From Trichobilharzia regenti (Eukaryota; Platyhelminthes; Trematoda; Strigeidida; Schistosomatidae), in assembly GCA_944472135.2 (NCBI GenBank), contig OX235268.1, forward strand, positions 8,748,589 to 8,812,588: a DNA stretch of 64,000 nucleotides, written 5' to 3'. Shown one piece after another: positions 30,372 to 41,956 of this stretch (positions within the stretch are counted from its first letter, which is position 1; each line of letters opens with the position of its first letter). The position numbers and the translations under genes are program-made. The notes beneath the pieces were generated by a model, which was not told the origin of the DNA, searched no databases, and saw only the letters and a program-made list of their open reading frames with translations.

Positions 30372-33300
30372 CATATAACTACTTTTGAGACAAGAGAAAG
30401 GGCTCACTTCAACAAACTGGTTCGTGCTCCCAACCAGAAGATTAGAGACTTTATTCTGCAACTCCAAATACAAGCTTCAAAGTGTAATTTTGGAGATCAG
30501 CTGCATACTCAACTACGTGATAGTCTGATTGCTGGAATCAATATTCCTAAGTTAGAGAAAGAGTTAATTCAGATTCCTTCTTGTACTTTTCAAACTGCTA
30601 AAGATTTATGTATTACATATGAAGATGTCAATAATGAATACTCTGCTCCCACTACGTCAGTGTCTGATGTTATGCTTTCTAAAGTCGAAAATACAAGTGT
30701 TCATGGAAATAAATCCAAACTGTCGTCCACAGGTAATAGAATGCAGCGAGAGATCAAAAACATTAAACCGTGTTTATCCTGTGGAAAGTTACATCTACGA
30801 AGCACTTGCCGTTTTCGGGGTGCTAAGTGTCACAAATGTGGTAAAGTTGGACACATCAAGACTGTTTGCAGAAGTTCGAATACTTATGTTACTCAGAATC
30901 CTGATAATTCTTCCAATTTATCTGGTAAAATGCAGTCGATGTCTCTTTCAACTTTTCCCAATACTCAATCTCATCTAATGAGAACCTTCACTACAAGTTC
31001 AGGCAAGTCCCATTGTTTTATAATTGATACTGGGAGTACTGAATCTATAATTTCTAAGAAAGATTTACAATCGATTTGTAAGAATGTCCAGATAGACCCT
31101 ACTACTAGTTCAATTACAGGCATAACTGGTCATAAATTACCTCTTATCGGTGCTACTAACATTTCTTTGAAATCAGACAGTGGTAATTTTGTAAATATTC
31201 CCTTTCTTGTTAGTGAATATGGTCCATCTTTATTGGGATTAAAAGCCCTTAGATTGTTAAATGTCGAAATCTCACTTTGTACTGAGTTGTTTGATGAATC
31301 TTTGTTCAGAGAATTACTTCTCCAATGTTCAAAGAGTGTAGGTGGTATGAAGATTCAGCCCATCCATCTTGAAATAGAGGGTGATCCTATCTTCCTGAAA
31401 CGCCGATTAATTCCATATGGATTGCGAGATGCAGTTAAGAAAGAGTTAGACAAGTTGGTTGAGCAAGGCATACTTATGCCAGTTGAGTCTTCAAATTGGG
31501 CTACTCCTATTGTTACGCCACTAAAGGCTGATGGAAAAAAACCTAGAATTTGTGGTGACTACCGCCTTACACTCAATAGTCGTCTACTACAGCAAAGTTG
31601 CACTACTCTAGAAACTGAAGACATTCTCTACAAGCTACATGGCTCAAGATACTTTTCCAAAATAGATCTAAAAGATGCCTATTTGCAAATTCCTCTTGAT
31701 GAGGCGTCTAGTGCATTAACAACCATTAATACTCCATTTGGATTGTTCAAGTATAAGTTCTTGCCTTTTGGTTTAAAGGTTTCACCTGCAATATTTCAAA
31801 ATGTAATAAATCAGATGATAGATGGATTAGATGGTGTTGAGTCATACCAAGACGACATTATAGTTCATGGTCCTAATATCGAATTGCATAATGAACGTCT
31901 TTTAAAACTGTTCAGGCGTTTATGTGAGAATAATGTTCTTGTTAATCCATCTAAATGCCATTTCACTTTGTCGTCTGTATCATGCTTGGGATACACAGTA
32001 GACTCCGAAGGTTTCAGACCTGATGCTAGTCGTTTGGCACCTCTAATTCAAGCACCGTCACCTAATAATATGTCATCGTTGAGATCATGGATAGGTACTC
32101 TTCAGTTTTACTCCAGATTCATTCCCAACTTCACTCAACGGTTATCTCCACTTTTTGAGATTGTCTCCAGTAAACAGTTTAAGTGGGAACAACAACATGA
32201 GAATATCTTGCGGAAAACTTTGGAGTTTCTTAATAAACAAGCTTTCTTAAGACCTTTTTCATCGAAAGATAAGTCTGTTCTCACTACAGATGCTTCTCCT
32301 ATGGGTATAGCTGCAGTACTTGAGCAAAATGGACAACCTGTTATTTGTATTTCAAGACGTCTAAGTAAGAGTGAACAAGGGTACTCACAAACCCAGAAAG
32401 AAGCTTTAGCAGTTGTATGGGCAATAAGACGCTTGCACAAGTATCTCTTTGGTACTAAGTTTCACATAGTTACTGATCATCAAGCTTTGAAATTCATTTA
32501 CAATCCACAAAAATCTTTGAATAAATCATCTGCTGCTATGGTTCAAAGATGGAGTTTAGAACTAAGTGCATATGATTACACTATTGAACATAGATCGGCA
32601 AAGGATATACCTCATGCAGACTTCTTATCTCGTTATTCATTATTTGAAAATGTTGCTAATGATACTGATTGCTTATTAGTCCAGCCGTTACCGGTGGATC
32701 GAGTTCGACTTATAAATGATACTCGGAAATATTACGGATGCGTTATAAATGCAACAAAAAGAGGTTGGAATGTTCAGTGTAAGCGAAGATTTCCAGACTT
32801 TTATAAGCGAAGAGATGAGATTTCAGTCCATCCTGAAGGATTTCTATGTCTGAATGACAGAATTATTATTCCTCCAACATTAAGATCTGCGATTTTGGAT
32901 GATCTACATTCTGCTCATCTAGGAGCTGATAAGATGAAATCATTAGCACGCCTAACATGCTGGTGGCCGGAAATTGATGCTGACATTAACAAAAGATCAA
33001 AGAGCTGTTCTAGCTGTTTACATAAAATGTCCTATGGGAAGTCATCGTGGACACCGTGGCCTGCATCTTGTGAGGTTTGGCAGCGTATTCATGCAGATTA
33101 CTGTGGTCCATTCTTAAATTCATATTATGCTTTAGTTATTGTGGATTCTTATTCTAGATGGCCAGAAGTCATCATTACAGATAGTCCTAATGCCAAATTC
33201 ACTCACAGAGCGTTGAGAAAGATTTTTAGTCGAGAAGGAATTCCAGATGTCTTAGTTACTGACAATGGTACTCATTTTACGGAGAAGAACTTCAATGATT

Positions 33301-33404
33301 GGCTCAAACATATAGGTTGTCGTCATTTGTACACAGCACCACGTCATCCTCAGTCAAACGGCTTGGCAGAAAATTTTGTACGAACATTAAAGAGTGTGTG
33401 GTGA
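30372..33404 (+). pseudogene. Gypsy gag-pol, truncated at both ends (long open pol frame)
   Basis: Open from about 30381 with no start; a 914-codon stretch begins at the Met at 30660. Two zinc knuckles (residues ~38-70; CHKCGKVGHIKTVC is canonical CCHC), protease with FIIDTGSTES (~123), RT with YQDDIIVHG (~395), RNase H with TDAS (~542) and TDHQAL (~603), integrase H2C2 zinc region (~750-784), then HADYCGPF (~810), TDNGTHF (~866) and SNGLAENFV (~902). All catalytic blocks I looked for are present. The frame stops at 33404 inside the LTR, right after the integrase Glu region, so the integrase C-terminus is missing, and the gag N-terminus is cut by the reversed LTR. Such an element makes cDNA and integrates it; this copy probably cannot. 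Confidence 0.88.
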
Positions 33405-33590
33405 TTGACAATTTCTATCTCTGTATTGTTTAAATACTTACTGTTGACTGTTGATATGTTTCATATATGAAATGCATAACAATTCCGCTAAATACAAATT
33501 CCTGAGTTCTGCCCTCTCTGTGTTTTGTTTGGGTTCTTGTAATTCAGTCATCTCGAAATACTAATATTCCAAGTACAATAAATTACTACA
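33397..33590 (+). repeat. 194-bp LTR shared by two tandem Gypsy internal regions
   Basis: TGTGGTGATTG...AATTACTACA, the same as the solo LTR at 21412-21605. It is the right LTR of the 30372-33404 unit and the left LTR of the 33604-35031 unit. Confidence 0.88.
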
Positions 33591-33593
33591 AAT

Positions 33594-33609
33594 TGGCGTC
33601 GCGATGGAG
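33594..33609 (+). promoter_or_regulatory. Primer-binding site of the 194-bp-LTR Gypsy
   Basis: TGGCGTCGCGATGGAG lies three bases after the LTR. The spacing mirrors the 529-bp-LTR family (ACA, ATT, TGGCGACGG). The gag start codon at 33604 overlaps it. The tRNA is not identified. Confidence 0.6.
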
Positions 33610-34402
33610 CTAAATAACCTGGGAAATTTTCCTATAAATGCTACTCCGCGGGAGATTACTGATTATTTGGAATGCTTCGATGCGTGGTGCATTTCAAAGA
33701 ATGTTCAAGATGACAAAATACCAGCACATTTCATCACTGCTATTAGGCTAGATGCATATAGCCTAGTAAAGACTGTCATTTCCAGAAAAACCAATTTCTC
33801 TGCCATATTATAAACTACGTGAACTTCTTATAAATCACTTTCATGTAGCTACATTTCAGACCAGAGAGAGGGCTCACTTCAACAAACTGGTTCGTGCTCC
33901 CAACCAGAAGATTAGAGACTTTATTCTGCAACTCCAAATACAAGCTTCAAAGTGTAATTTTGGAGATCAGCTGCATAGTCAACTACGTGATAGTCTGATT
34001 GCTGGAATCAATATTCCTAAGTTAGAGAAAGAGTTAATTCAGATTCCTTCTTGTACTTTTCAAACTGCTAAAGATTTATGTATGACATATGAAGATGTCA
34101 ATAATGAATACTCTGCTCCCACTACGTCAGTGTCTGATGTTATGCTTTCTAAAGTCGAAAATACAAGTGTTCATGGAAATAAATCCAAACTGTCGTCCAC
34201 AGGCAATAGAATGCAGCGAGAGATCAAAAACATTAAACCGTGTTTATCCTGTGGAAAGTTACATCTACGAAGCACTTGCCGTTTTCGGGGTGCTGAGTGT
34301 CACAAATGTGGTAAAGTTGGACACATCAAGACTGTTTGCAGAAGTTCGAATACTTATGTTGCTCAACATTCTGATAATTCTCCCAGCTGTCTAGTAAAAT
34401 GA
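33604..34402 (+). pseudogene. Gypsy gag with one frameshift
   Basis: MELNNLGNFPINATPREITD begins the gag. A 1-base shift near 33805 ends this frame, and the other continues as LRELLINHFHVATFQ, ERAHFNKLVRAPNQKIRDF and the two zinc knuckles (CLSCGKLHLRSTC, CHKCGKVGHIKTVC). From 33868 it is nearly identical to 30389 onward. It shows the N-terminal gag part missing from the neighbouring unit. Confidence 0.82.
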
Positions 34403-35031
34403 AGTCAATGTGTCTTTCAACCTTTCAAAATACTCAAGCTAATCCGATGAAAACCTCCACTACAAGTTCGGCAACTCAAGTGTCAACTGTTTTCAAAAAT
34501 GAGGTAGCTGAGTTACAATGTGAACTGTCGAAAACACGAAAAGACCTGAATGAGATGAGAAAACAACTGATTAAAATTGAGGAATTACTGCATATGCATA
34601 GACTGAGTTTGTTGAATGCAGAGCATACAACTATCCGTGAAAGTCCTGCAAATCTTTTCAGATCTCGAATTCTCAAAAAGCATCTGATGTCCACGACTTC
34701 TAATGTACATTATTACAAAGAGAAAGACTATAGACCTTCTGTTGGAATTATACTACAAAAAATGGGAAATCGAGTGGTGAAGTTATTAGACATCAAAGAT
34801 CACTAAGTTCATAACGGACACCTGGACAAAGTGACAATAAATGAAGTAGGTCGTTCCAATTATAATATTATTGATTCCGCTAATAATCTGGATTTTGTAG
34901 ATAAATCAGAAATAAGTCCAGATAATATTGATGAAAATAATATCACAGAATCAGTTAGAAGGTCGCAGCTACTTGCAAGCAAACCAAGACATCGTTATAA
35001 ATACACAAGGAGACATTCGACGTGTGGCGGA
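34399..35031 (+). pseudogene. Gypsy pol remnant: integrase C-terminal domain after large deletion
   Basis: After the zinc knuckles the protease, RT, RNase H and integrase core are absent. The frame goes through a coiled-coil-like stretch (NEVAELQCELSKTRKDLNEM) to SPANLFRSRILKKHL and YRPSVGIILQKMGNRVVKLL, which looks like the integrase C-terminal module. A stop at 34804 is followed by VTINEVGRSNYNI... to 35031. This is an internally deleted, non-autonomous derivative. Confidence 0.65.
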
Positions 35032-35200
35032 TGTGGTGATTGACAATTTCTATCTCTGTATTGTTTAAATACTTACTGTTGATTGTTAATATATTTCCTA
35101 TATGAACTGATTAATAATTCCGCTAAATACAAATTCCTGAATTCCGCCCTCTCTGTGTTTTGGTTGGATTCTTGTAATTCGATTACAAATAATTACAACA
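35032..35200 (+). repeat. Right LTR of the deleted Gypsy unit, 25 bp shorter
   Basis: TGTGGTGATTG...AATTACAACA. Compared with 21412-21605 it lacks about 25 bases near 35181 (the CATCTCGAAATACTAA part). The run before it (GTGTGGCGGA) is a weak purine tract. Confidence 0.85.
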
Positions 35201-35379
35201 TGTGCTTAACTGTATTGCATGTTGTTGTATTGTATTGTTGTTGTCGCTAGTTGCCCTTTTTGCTGCGAATCATTTTCCTTTTGCTGGTGTTGTTCTGATT
35301 GTTTTATCCCTTGTTTTCCGATTTTAAGGGGAGCAACGGAAAAGGTCGCTTCTCTCTAAACTTTATCTTGATGTGACAA

Positions 35380-38373
35380 TTCCTTTCTCAGGCATGAGGC
35401 TAGAAACCCCACCCTGTAAACAAAGTTGCTACAGAAACTTCAGCACAATGAATCTCTTTGTGCGAAAAGAAAAATTCTGTGTGGGGACATGGAACGTCCG
35501 CACTATGAACGAGATTGGCAAAGCTGGCCAGATCGCAAACGAGATGAAAAGATAAGGAATCCAAGTACTGGAAATATGTGAAAGCAGATGGAACGAGAAT
35601 GGACTCATGAAATTGTCAACGGGTGAGTCAGTGATCTACTCCGATCACCCAGAAGATAACCACACACACGCCAAGGGCGTGGCTATCATGATGTCACCAA
35701 CGTCAACAAAGGCCTTGATGCAATGAAAGGCGATCTCGTTCAGTATAATGGCCGCCAGATTCAACTCTAAAGGAAGGAATGTGTCAAACAACGCAGACCT
35801 CGAAAAGAAAGAAGAATTCTACAGGCAACTACAGGCAACAATGGACAATACTCCAGCTGGTGACATTAAAATACTAATGGGAGACATGAACGCCAAACTG
35901 GGACCAGACAACACAGGAAGGGAACTCATCATGGGTAGAGAAGCTCTCGGAGAAATGAATGAAAATGGAGAACTCTTCGCCGACTTCTGCGCCTTCAACG
36001 AACTAGTGATTGGTGGCAGCATATACAAACACAAAGATAACCACAAGGCTACATGGGTGTCACCAGATGGGAGAACCAAAAACCAAATTGACTTCATCTC
36101 AATCTCAAGGAAGTGGAGGCGTAGCCTACTGGACACAAAAGTAAGAAGAGGAGCAGACGATGGCTCAGACCACTATCTCGTACAAGGAACAATCCAAATC
36201 AAATTAAAAGCTTTCAGGGAATCAGGAGCTGCAGATAGACCACAAGCCAAGTTCAACACTCAAAAACCGAAGGACCAGGCTACAAAGGACATCTTCATTG
36301 CAAGCATAAGGGCATGGAGTCCTCAAAAATAAACTTATCCAATTTTTACTACTATGTAAGAAATGAACATATTGTACACTACTTTGTTTTAACCATAAAC
36401 TCTGTACTTTGAAGTTTACCTCGGGTTTTGAATGAAAATATAGTTCTGCCTCCGACTCTCCGTCTTCTCCACCATCCCAACTGCCATCGATCAATTCTAA
36501 GCACCTGCTTTCTATCTCAAATTTTCGCAGGAGCACCGTAGTTTCTTCCTACGTACTTTGGTCGACCTCCGGCAATGTCAACATTGGAGAATTAGTACTG
36601 GAGCAGTCTTCCCGCAGCACCTCTGTAGTCTATTACGTTTATTGTGGCTTTTGGATCTTTGTAAACCCAAGTAACGAAACTTTAATATATTCTTCCCGTA
36701 ACTAAACTGATTTGGTATTTTATTTTCTATTTGAATTTGGGATGCTACGCTAACAGAGTAAAAGGTCCACCACAAGGGACAAAGCCGAGACACAAATCAA
36801 CACTAGCGAGGAGGTCGGCAACGTAAAGCACTGTGACAACTTGAAAACGGTGTGGAGTCAAACCTGCATGGAAGTTCTAGGCAAAAAGAAGAGACAGGAC
36901 AAACGGTGGCTCACTACGGACACTTGGAAACTAATAAAAGAGAGAAGGATAGTGTAACAAAAGATTATCCAGTGCACTGACGAGCAACAAAAACAGGAGT
37001 TGAATGCAAGGTAAAACACGCTGAACAAAAGAGTGAAGAAGAGTGCCAGGGAAGACAAAAGAAAATATTATGAAACCATGGCAAGTGAAGCAGAACAAGC
37101 TGCAGGCAAAGGAGACCTCGCCACACTCTACCAAACAACTAGGCACCTATCGAGCAAAAGTTCGACACAGATTAAGCCAGTCAAGGATGACAATGGAAAG
37201 TCAATCACCAAAGAGGTGGAGCAAAGAAAACACTTGGTTGAACACTACAAAAGACTTCTAAATCGACCGCCACCTACAACGCCCCCAACAATACCAACAA
37301 CGGAAGCAGAACTACCAGTGAACATCGACCCCTCCCAGACGAAATCAGAAGTCCTGAATCCAATCAACATGCTAAAAGCTGGAAAAGCACCAGGACCAGA
37401 TCGAATCCCAGCAGAAGCATTGAAAATGGACCCAGAGACAACAGCGGACTTGATGACACCACTACTGCAGAAGGTGTGGAAAGAGGGCAAAGTACCCGAG
37501 GATTGGAAGAAAAGATACTCATTCAAACTACCAAAGAAAGGAGACTTAAGTCAATGTAAAAACTGGCGCGGAATTATGCTCCTGTCCATTCCAAGCAAAA
37601 TACTAAACCGCATCATCCTGGAGAGAATCAAACAAGCCAACCTAGATGAAAAACTTCGACCGGAACAGGCCGGATTCAGGAGAAACAAATCATGTATTGA
37701 TCAAATCGCCACTCTACGGATCATCATTGAACAATGCTTGGAGTGGAAGTCACCTCTCTATCTCGCTTAACTGCATCGACTTTGAAAAGGCCTTCGACAG
37801 CGCTGCGTCGATCGAGAGGTGATTTGTCAACTACTTCGCTACTACCAAGGGGTCCCATCGACAATGATACATCTCATCCAACAGTTGTACGACAATGCTG
37901 CATGACAAGTAATCCACAACGGGAAACTTACGGAAGCCCCCGAAGTGAGGACGGGAGTGAGACAAGGCTGTCTACTATCACCAACGACCTTCCTGATTGC
38001 AGTAGATTGAATAATGCGACAGACAGTGGCTGGCAATGAGGAAACAGGCATAAAATGGACTCACACAAAGAACTTGGAGGATCTGGATTTCGGCGATGAT
38101 ATATGTCTGATTTCCCACAAACACTGGAAGGTTTGCAAGTGAAAAGCAACAAGTTGGCAATAGAAGAAGCATCAAAGATAGGACTTCAAGTGAACATAGA
38201 GAAAACAGAGGTGATGAAGATTCCTGGCCAACACCAACAACAACAACAGACGACAACCGCATAAATGGGAGGAATCTGAAGGAAACAACCTCATTTACCC
38301 ACCTACCTGGGAAGCATCGTTTCACCTACAGGAGAAACTGACGAGGTTATCAAAGCCAGAATCCGAAAAGCAA
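35380..38373 (+). pseudogene. Second RTE-like LINE copy, heavily broken
   Basis: Same family as 21860-25100. Pieces: GTWNVRTMNEIGKAGQIANE (35480), endonuclease GDMNAKLGPDN, NQIDFISISRKWRRSL and SDHYLV (35748-36332), an insertion at about 36325-36740, then the RT start (37033-37770: LKAGKAPGPDRIPAEALK, VPEDWKKRYSFKLPKKGDLS, KLRPEQAGFRRNKSC). Later blocks are in several frames (IDFEKAFDS, LDFGDDICLISH). It keeps the DD that the first copy lost. It ends where a CR1 fragment begins at 38374. Confidence 0.8.
36325..36740. other. Unidentified ~0.42-kb insertion in the RTE copy
   Basis: The alignment to 22960-22985 is interrupted here by sequence with no coding motif and no copy elsewhere in the window. 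One reading (TGGAGTCC...GCTAACA, 36314-36751) would have LTR-like TG...CA ends, but I see no target duplication. Confidence 0.5.
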
Positions 38374-38765
38374 GACTAGAATCTAAGTGGGTATTCATCC
38401 ACACGAATGAAAATGAAATTCTTGTGGGATGTATATACAGAACCCTAACAGCCCTATAACGACTGATACGGTTATCGGATAAATACTAGAGATTGTACCT
38501 AAGGTGGAATTCGACTACAAACTAGTTTGTGGCGATTTCAACCTCCCTGGAGTAAACTGGGATACCTGCACTGGACCGGGAACCTACGAGGAGATCCTAG
38601 AAGCCATATATGTAGGAGGATGGAAGCAGTGCGTACGCCTACCAACACGACACAACAATATTCTCGACTTGATCCTCTGCCGATCTCGATAGAGGTGGGG
38701 GATAAACTCGACAACACTGATCACAACATACTGTACTGCACCCTACCTATACAACTTACAACTGA
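38374..38765 (+). pseudogene. CR1-like endonuclease fragment
   Basis: ESKWVFIHTNE, GCIYRTL, then LVCGDFNLPGVNWDTCTGPG, WKQCVRLPTRHNN, LDLILC and TDHNILY. It is the same family as 7735-9150, on the plus strand here, and truncated on both sides with frameshifts. Confidence 0.8.
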
Positions 38766-38767
38766 AG

Positions 38768-40838
38768 ATAAGATAAGATAAGATAAGCTTTATTCCAAAT
38801 CAGTACTTGTGATACAGAATGGAATTCTCAGCATTTTACTACAATATTGCATCCAGTTAGTACATTAACAATAAATACAGTTCTGCATAGATTAAGGTTA
38901 TCTCAGTCAGTTTTGACGACAACATTTTAGCATGTCGGTAGCAAAGCCAAAATTGCTTACTGGCGTAAGCAATAGCAAAATGGTTGAGGTATACAGAGTG
39001 TGAAAGAACGAACAAGAATGTTTTAAGTTGAGTTTGTAAGGAAGAGAGAAACAAAACAGCACATAACAAAAATAAATACAGAAAGAGAAAAAAAAGGTAG
39101 AGAGAAAACGTTGTACCTGTAAATGATATGAGTTGGAAAGACGAGATCCATTTGTTCTACTGACTATTTAATAAGTTAAAGGTTTCACGCCTAATGCCTT
39201 CTTTATCGCACAGAACTCGAGCTAGGTAGGGTATGGATGAGTTTTTTTACTTGCTAGTGCGGGCATATAGTTTACTATATAGGCTTCTGGTTTTCCCTGA
39301 AGAGATACATGTGGAGAGTTGTGAATGTAAAGGGTGTTGTGAGTCAGATAAAATGGTTTTTGCCCATTTTTCACATGAGTCCATATGCCTGTCCACCAGA
39401 ATATTAACAAGCTGGCTAAGTGGCAAAATGCTTACCCTGCTGACAACCTTTAACATCCTACGTAATAAGGTACAGTCTTTCTTCAGTAGCCCAGGAAAGA
39501 CCAAGGGGGAACAACAGAGAACAATAGACAGAATACGGGAGTTAACAAATTGTAGGAGTAAGGGTTTGGTTACACCAGAATGTCTTAACTTCTTGATGTA
39601 GAATGTAAGACGAAATATTTTCTTGGAAATCGTCAAGATATGAGACGACCAGGAAAGATCAGAAGATAGAGTGACGCCTAGGTATTTAACTTCCGACTGG
39701 GTTTCAATTTCAGTGCCATCTATGTTGCACACCTCGTGAGTCCTAACCAGTTTGTTTAGGTCAGATTTGTGCCTAAAGGTGAAATTAAATGTTTGGCATT
39801 TGGAGGGGTTTAAGGTGAGACCGTTTTCCTTGGACCATTGGCTGATTTCTGATAAGAAGCCATTTAGTTTAGAGCAGTCACTTTGACATTTGACAGGCAA
39901 AGATACAGTTAGGTCATCAGCATATTTGACAAAGTTAATGTCATTTGAAGATGGTAGGTCATGTAGGAAGAATGAAAAGAGAAGTGGGGAAAGTACAGCC
40001 CCTTGGGGAACACCAGCTTCAGTAAGCACAGCAGAGGAGGATCCGCCTTTGTATACAGTGTACTGCGTTCTGTTTGAAAAGTAGGAATGCAACCAGTTAG
40101 TGACCCAGGACTCGGTTTGTGTCACTAAGAGCTTATTTAGCAAGAGACATCTAGGTACAGAGTCGAAAGCAGAAGTGAAGTCAAGAAACGTGCAGAGGAC
40201 GTAATTGACACCTTTGTCTAATGATGAGACAGTACTGTTGTGTAAGACGACTGCAGCGTCTAAAGTACTCCTACCCTGTCTGTAGGCAAATTGTTTGGGG
40301 TCTTCGAAGCTTTTAAGGGAGGGTTCGAGTTAAAGAAGTACTAGTTTTTCCATAAGCTTTAGAAACAGGGAAGTAATTGCAATAGGTTTGAATTTTACAT
40401 TCTTGCTATTGCCAGGTTTAGGGACAGGGACTATTTTAATGTCTTTCCATGGAACAGGTACAACGTTTTCGGAGAAAGAAGCATTTAGTATATTAGTTAG
40501 AGGAGAACATAAAGCATCTGCACATTGTTTCAGAACATATGGAGGTATACCATCAGGGCCAAGACTATATGAGGGCTTAAGAGTTTTAAGACATTTCAAA
40601 ACATCGAGAGTGCTAAAGTCCTGGAAGTTATCAGCTACAAGATTAGTAACGTTAGAAGTGGTTATAGTAGAAGGAGAGCGTATAAAAGACAGATTAAGAG
40701 CATTAACATCACAAGAGGGAAAAACATTACATCGCTTACTATTGCCAGTAATTTCATTGAAAAGTTTCCACATGCTGTTAGGAGATTTGCATGATAAAAG
40801 TGTTTGGTTATAGGTAGCATTAAGATTTTTGATTTTTT
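38768..40838 (-). pseudogene. CR1-like LINE, 5'-truncated copy, one stop codon
   Basis: Almost identical to the 3' two thirds of the LINE at 47972-51280. From right to left: NLNATYNQTLLSCKSPNSMW, KPSYSLGPDGIPPYVLKQ, VPVPWKDIKIVPVPKPG, then a single in-frame stop near 40330 (Lys to stop against the other copy), AGVPQGAVLSPLLFSFFL, KYADDLTVSLP and the C-terminus. It ends with the shared 3' tail and (GATAA)n repeats at 38768-38790. 5' truncation at about 40838 is normal for target-primed insertion. Confidence 0.85.
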
Positions 40839-40839
40839 T

Positions 40840-41205
40840 TTGACTATTAATTACTCGACCAGTACATAACAACAGCCATTTCGTCCTAGTTTAGAACTAT
40901 TCATTAGTACGTCGAATGTGATGGCAAATACTCTACAGCTATAATATTCGCTAGTGGTCATGCCATATCGTGAATTGGCAGAAGTTGGAATTCATGGACT
41001 GGTCATTGAATCAAGTCTAAGTGATTTAATGGTCTACGAGCTCGCCTTGTAAGCGGAAGATTCTATCTAGGTTTGAACCCCTGTGATGAGTGCGTACTGA
41101 TAAAGAGTCCTAAACTAAGTCGAAACGGCTGTACAGTATACTCCATGGGTTTGGTTTCCAACAGTTTTCTAACCGACGATGTCAGTTCATGATGAAATCC
41201 AGATT
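40840..41205. mobile_element. Hammerhead SINE pair, decayed, with a scrap of 529-bp LTR
   Basis: 40846-40868 matches the end of the 529-bp LTR (GACTATTA...CTCGACCAGT, CATAACA). Then a minus-strand ribozyme remnant (TTTCGTCCTAGTTTAGAACT) is followed by a plus-strand head and body (TGGCAGAAGTTGGAATTCATGG, GGTTTGAACCCC) with a decayed core (CTGATAAAGAGTCC, GTCGAAAC) at 41090-41135 and the family tail to 41205. Confidence 0.6.
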
Positions 41206-41368
41206 GTTGTATTTGTTGTAATTTTACCACTTGAAACTTCATTTTGTTTGTTAAGACAATCAGAAAAGATAAAATTACTAAAACCACCAGGATGTATTTT
41301 GTTTTTTCTTTTTGGCCTATTAATCCACATTCAATTGATTATTCCTGTCCATTTTCTAAGTACATTTT

Positions 41369-41897
41369 TGATATGTATCCACATATATATTTATGTGTGT
41401 GTGTGTGCATGTTGGTCTCTCTTTCTGTTTGCTCGGTTAGTCTGTGACCACTTCACTTGTATGGATTTGTCTCCTTTAATAATGTGTATTCTCCTTATAT
41501 TATATTATATATAATATGAGTGTTTGTTGACAGTCCGTTGCTTGGTGACATATATCCATATATGTTTGTTGGCATGTCTGCTATATTCGCTATGTATAAT
41601 TGGATCGACACTCCATTATAATTAGCCATTCATGTTAAGACTGTCTAATTATTTTTCCCACGCTTGTCTGAATTATTTATATAAATTCGCATTCACAATT
41701 TGTGTGAACTACTCTACTTTACAACTACTTTACTTACTTACCACTTTGGTGTGAGACCATTTATTTTCGTCTCCTTGTGTTTGGACAATAGAAGTATCAT
41801 CGCAAACCTAGTGGTCTTCTGATTTCCGCCTTCTATCGTCAGGACTATTAGTTTCTCGACCAGTCCATAACAATAATTCAGCGACGAGTACATAACA
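41369..41897 (+). repeat. 5' LTR, 529 bp
   Basis: TGATATGTATCC...GTACATAACA. It includes a TG run at 41393-41408 and an AT-rich TTATATTATATTATATATAA stretch near 41495. Confidence 0.92.
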
Positions 41898-41900
41898 ATT

Positions 41901-41920
41901 TGGCGACGGGGAAAACTACT
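41901..41920 (+). promoter_or_regulatory. Primer-binding site
   Basis: TGGCGACGGGGAAAACTACT, three bases after the LTR end. The same site with one change (TGGAGACGGGG) is kept next to the reversed LTR at 29853. The tRNA is not identified. Confidence 0.65.
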
Positions 41921-41956
41921 ATTAACCACACAGCAGCAACAACATAACAATTTACT

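Noticed and set aside
39233..39601. Plus-strand frame over the truncated CR1-like LINE
   Set aside because: Antisense to the LINE RT.
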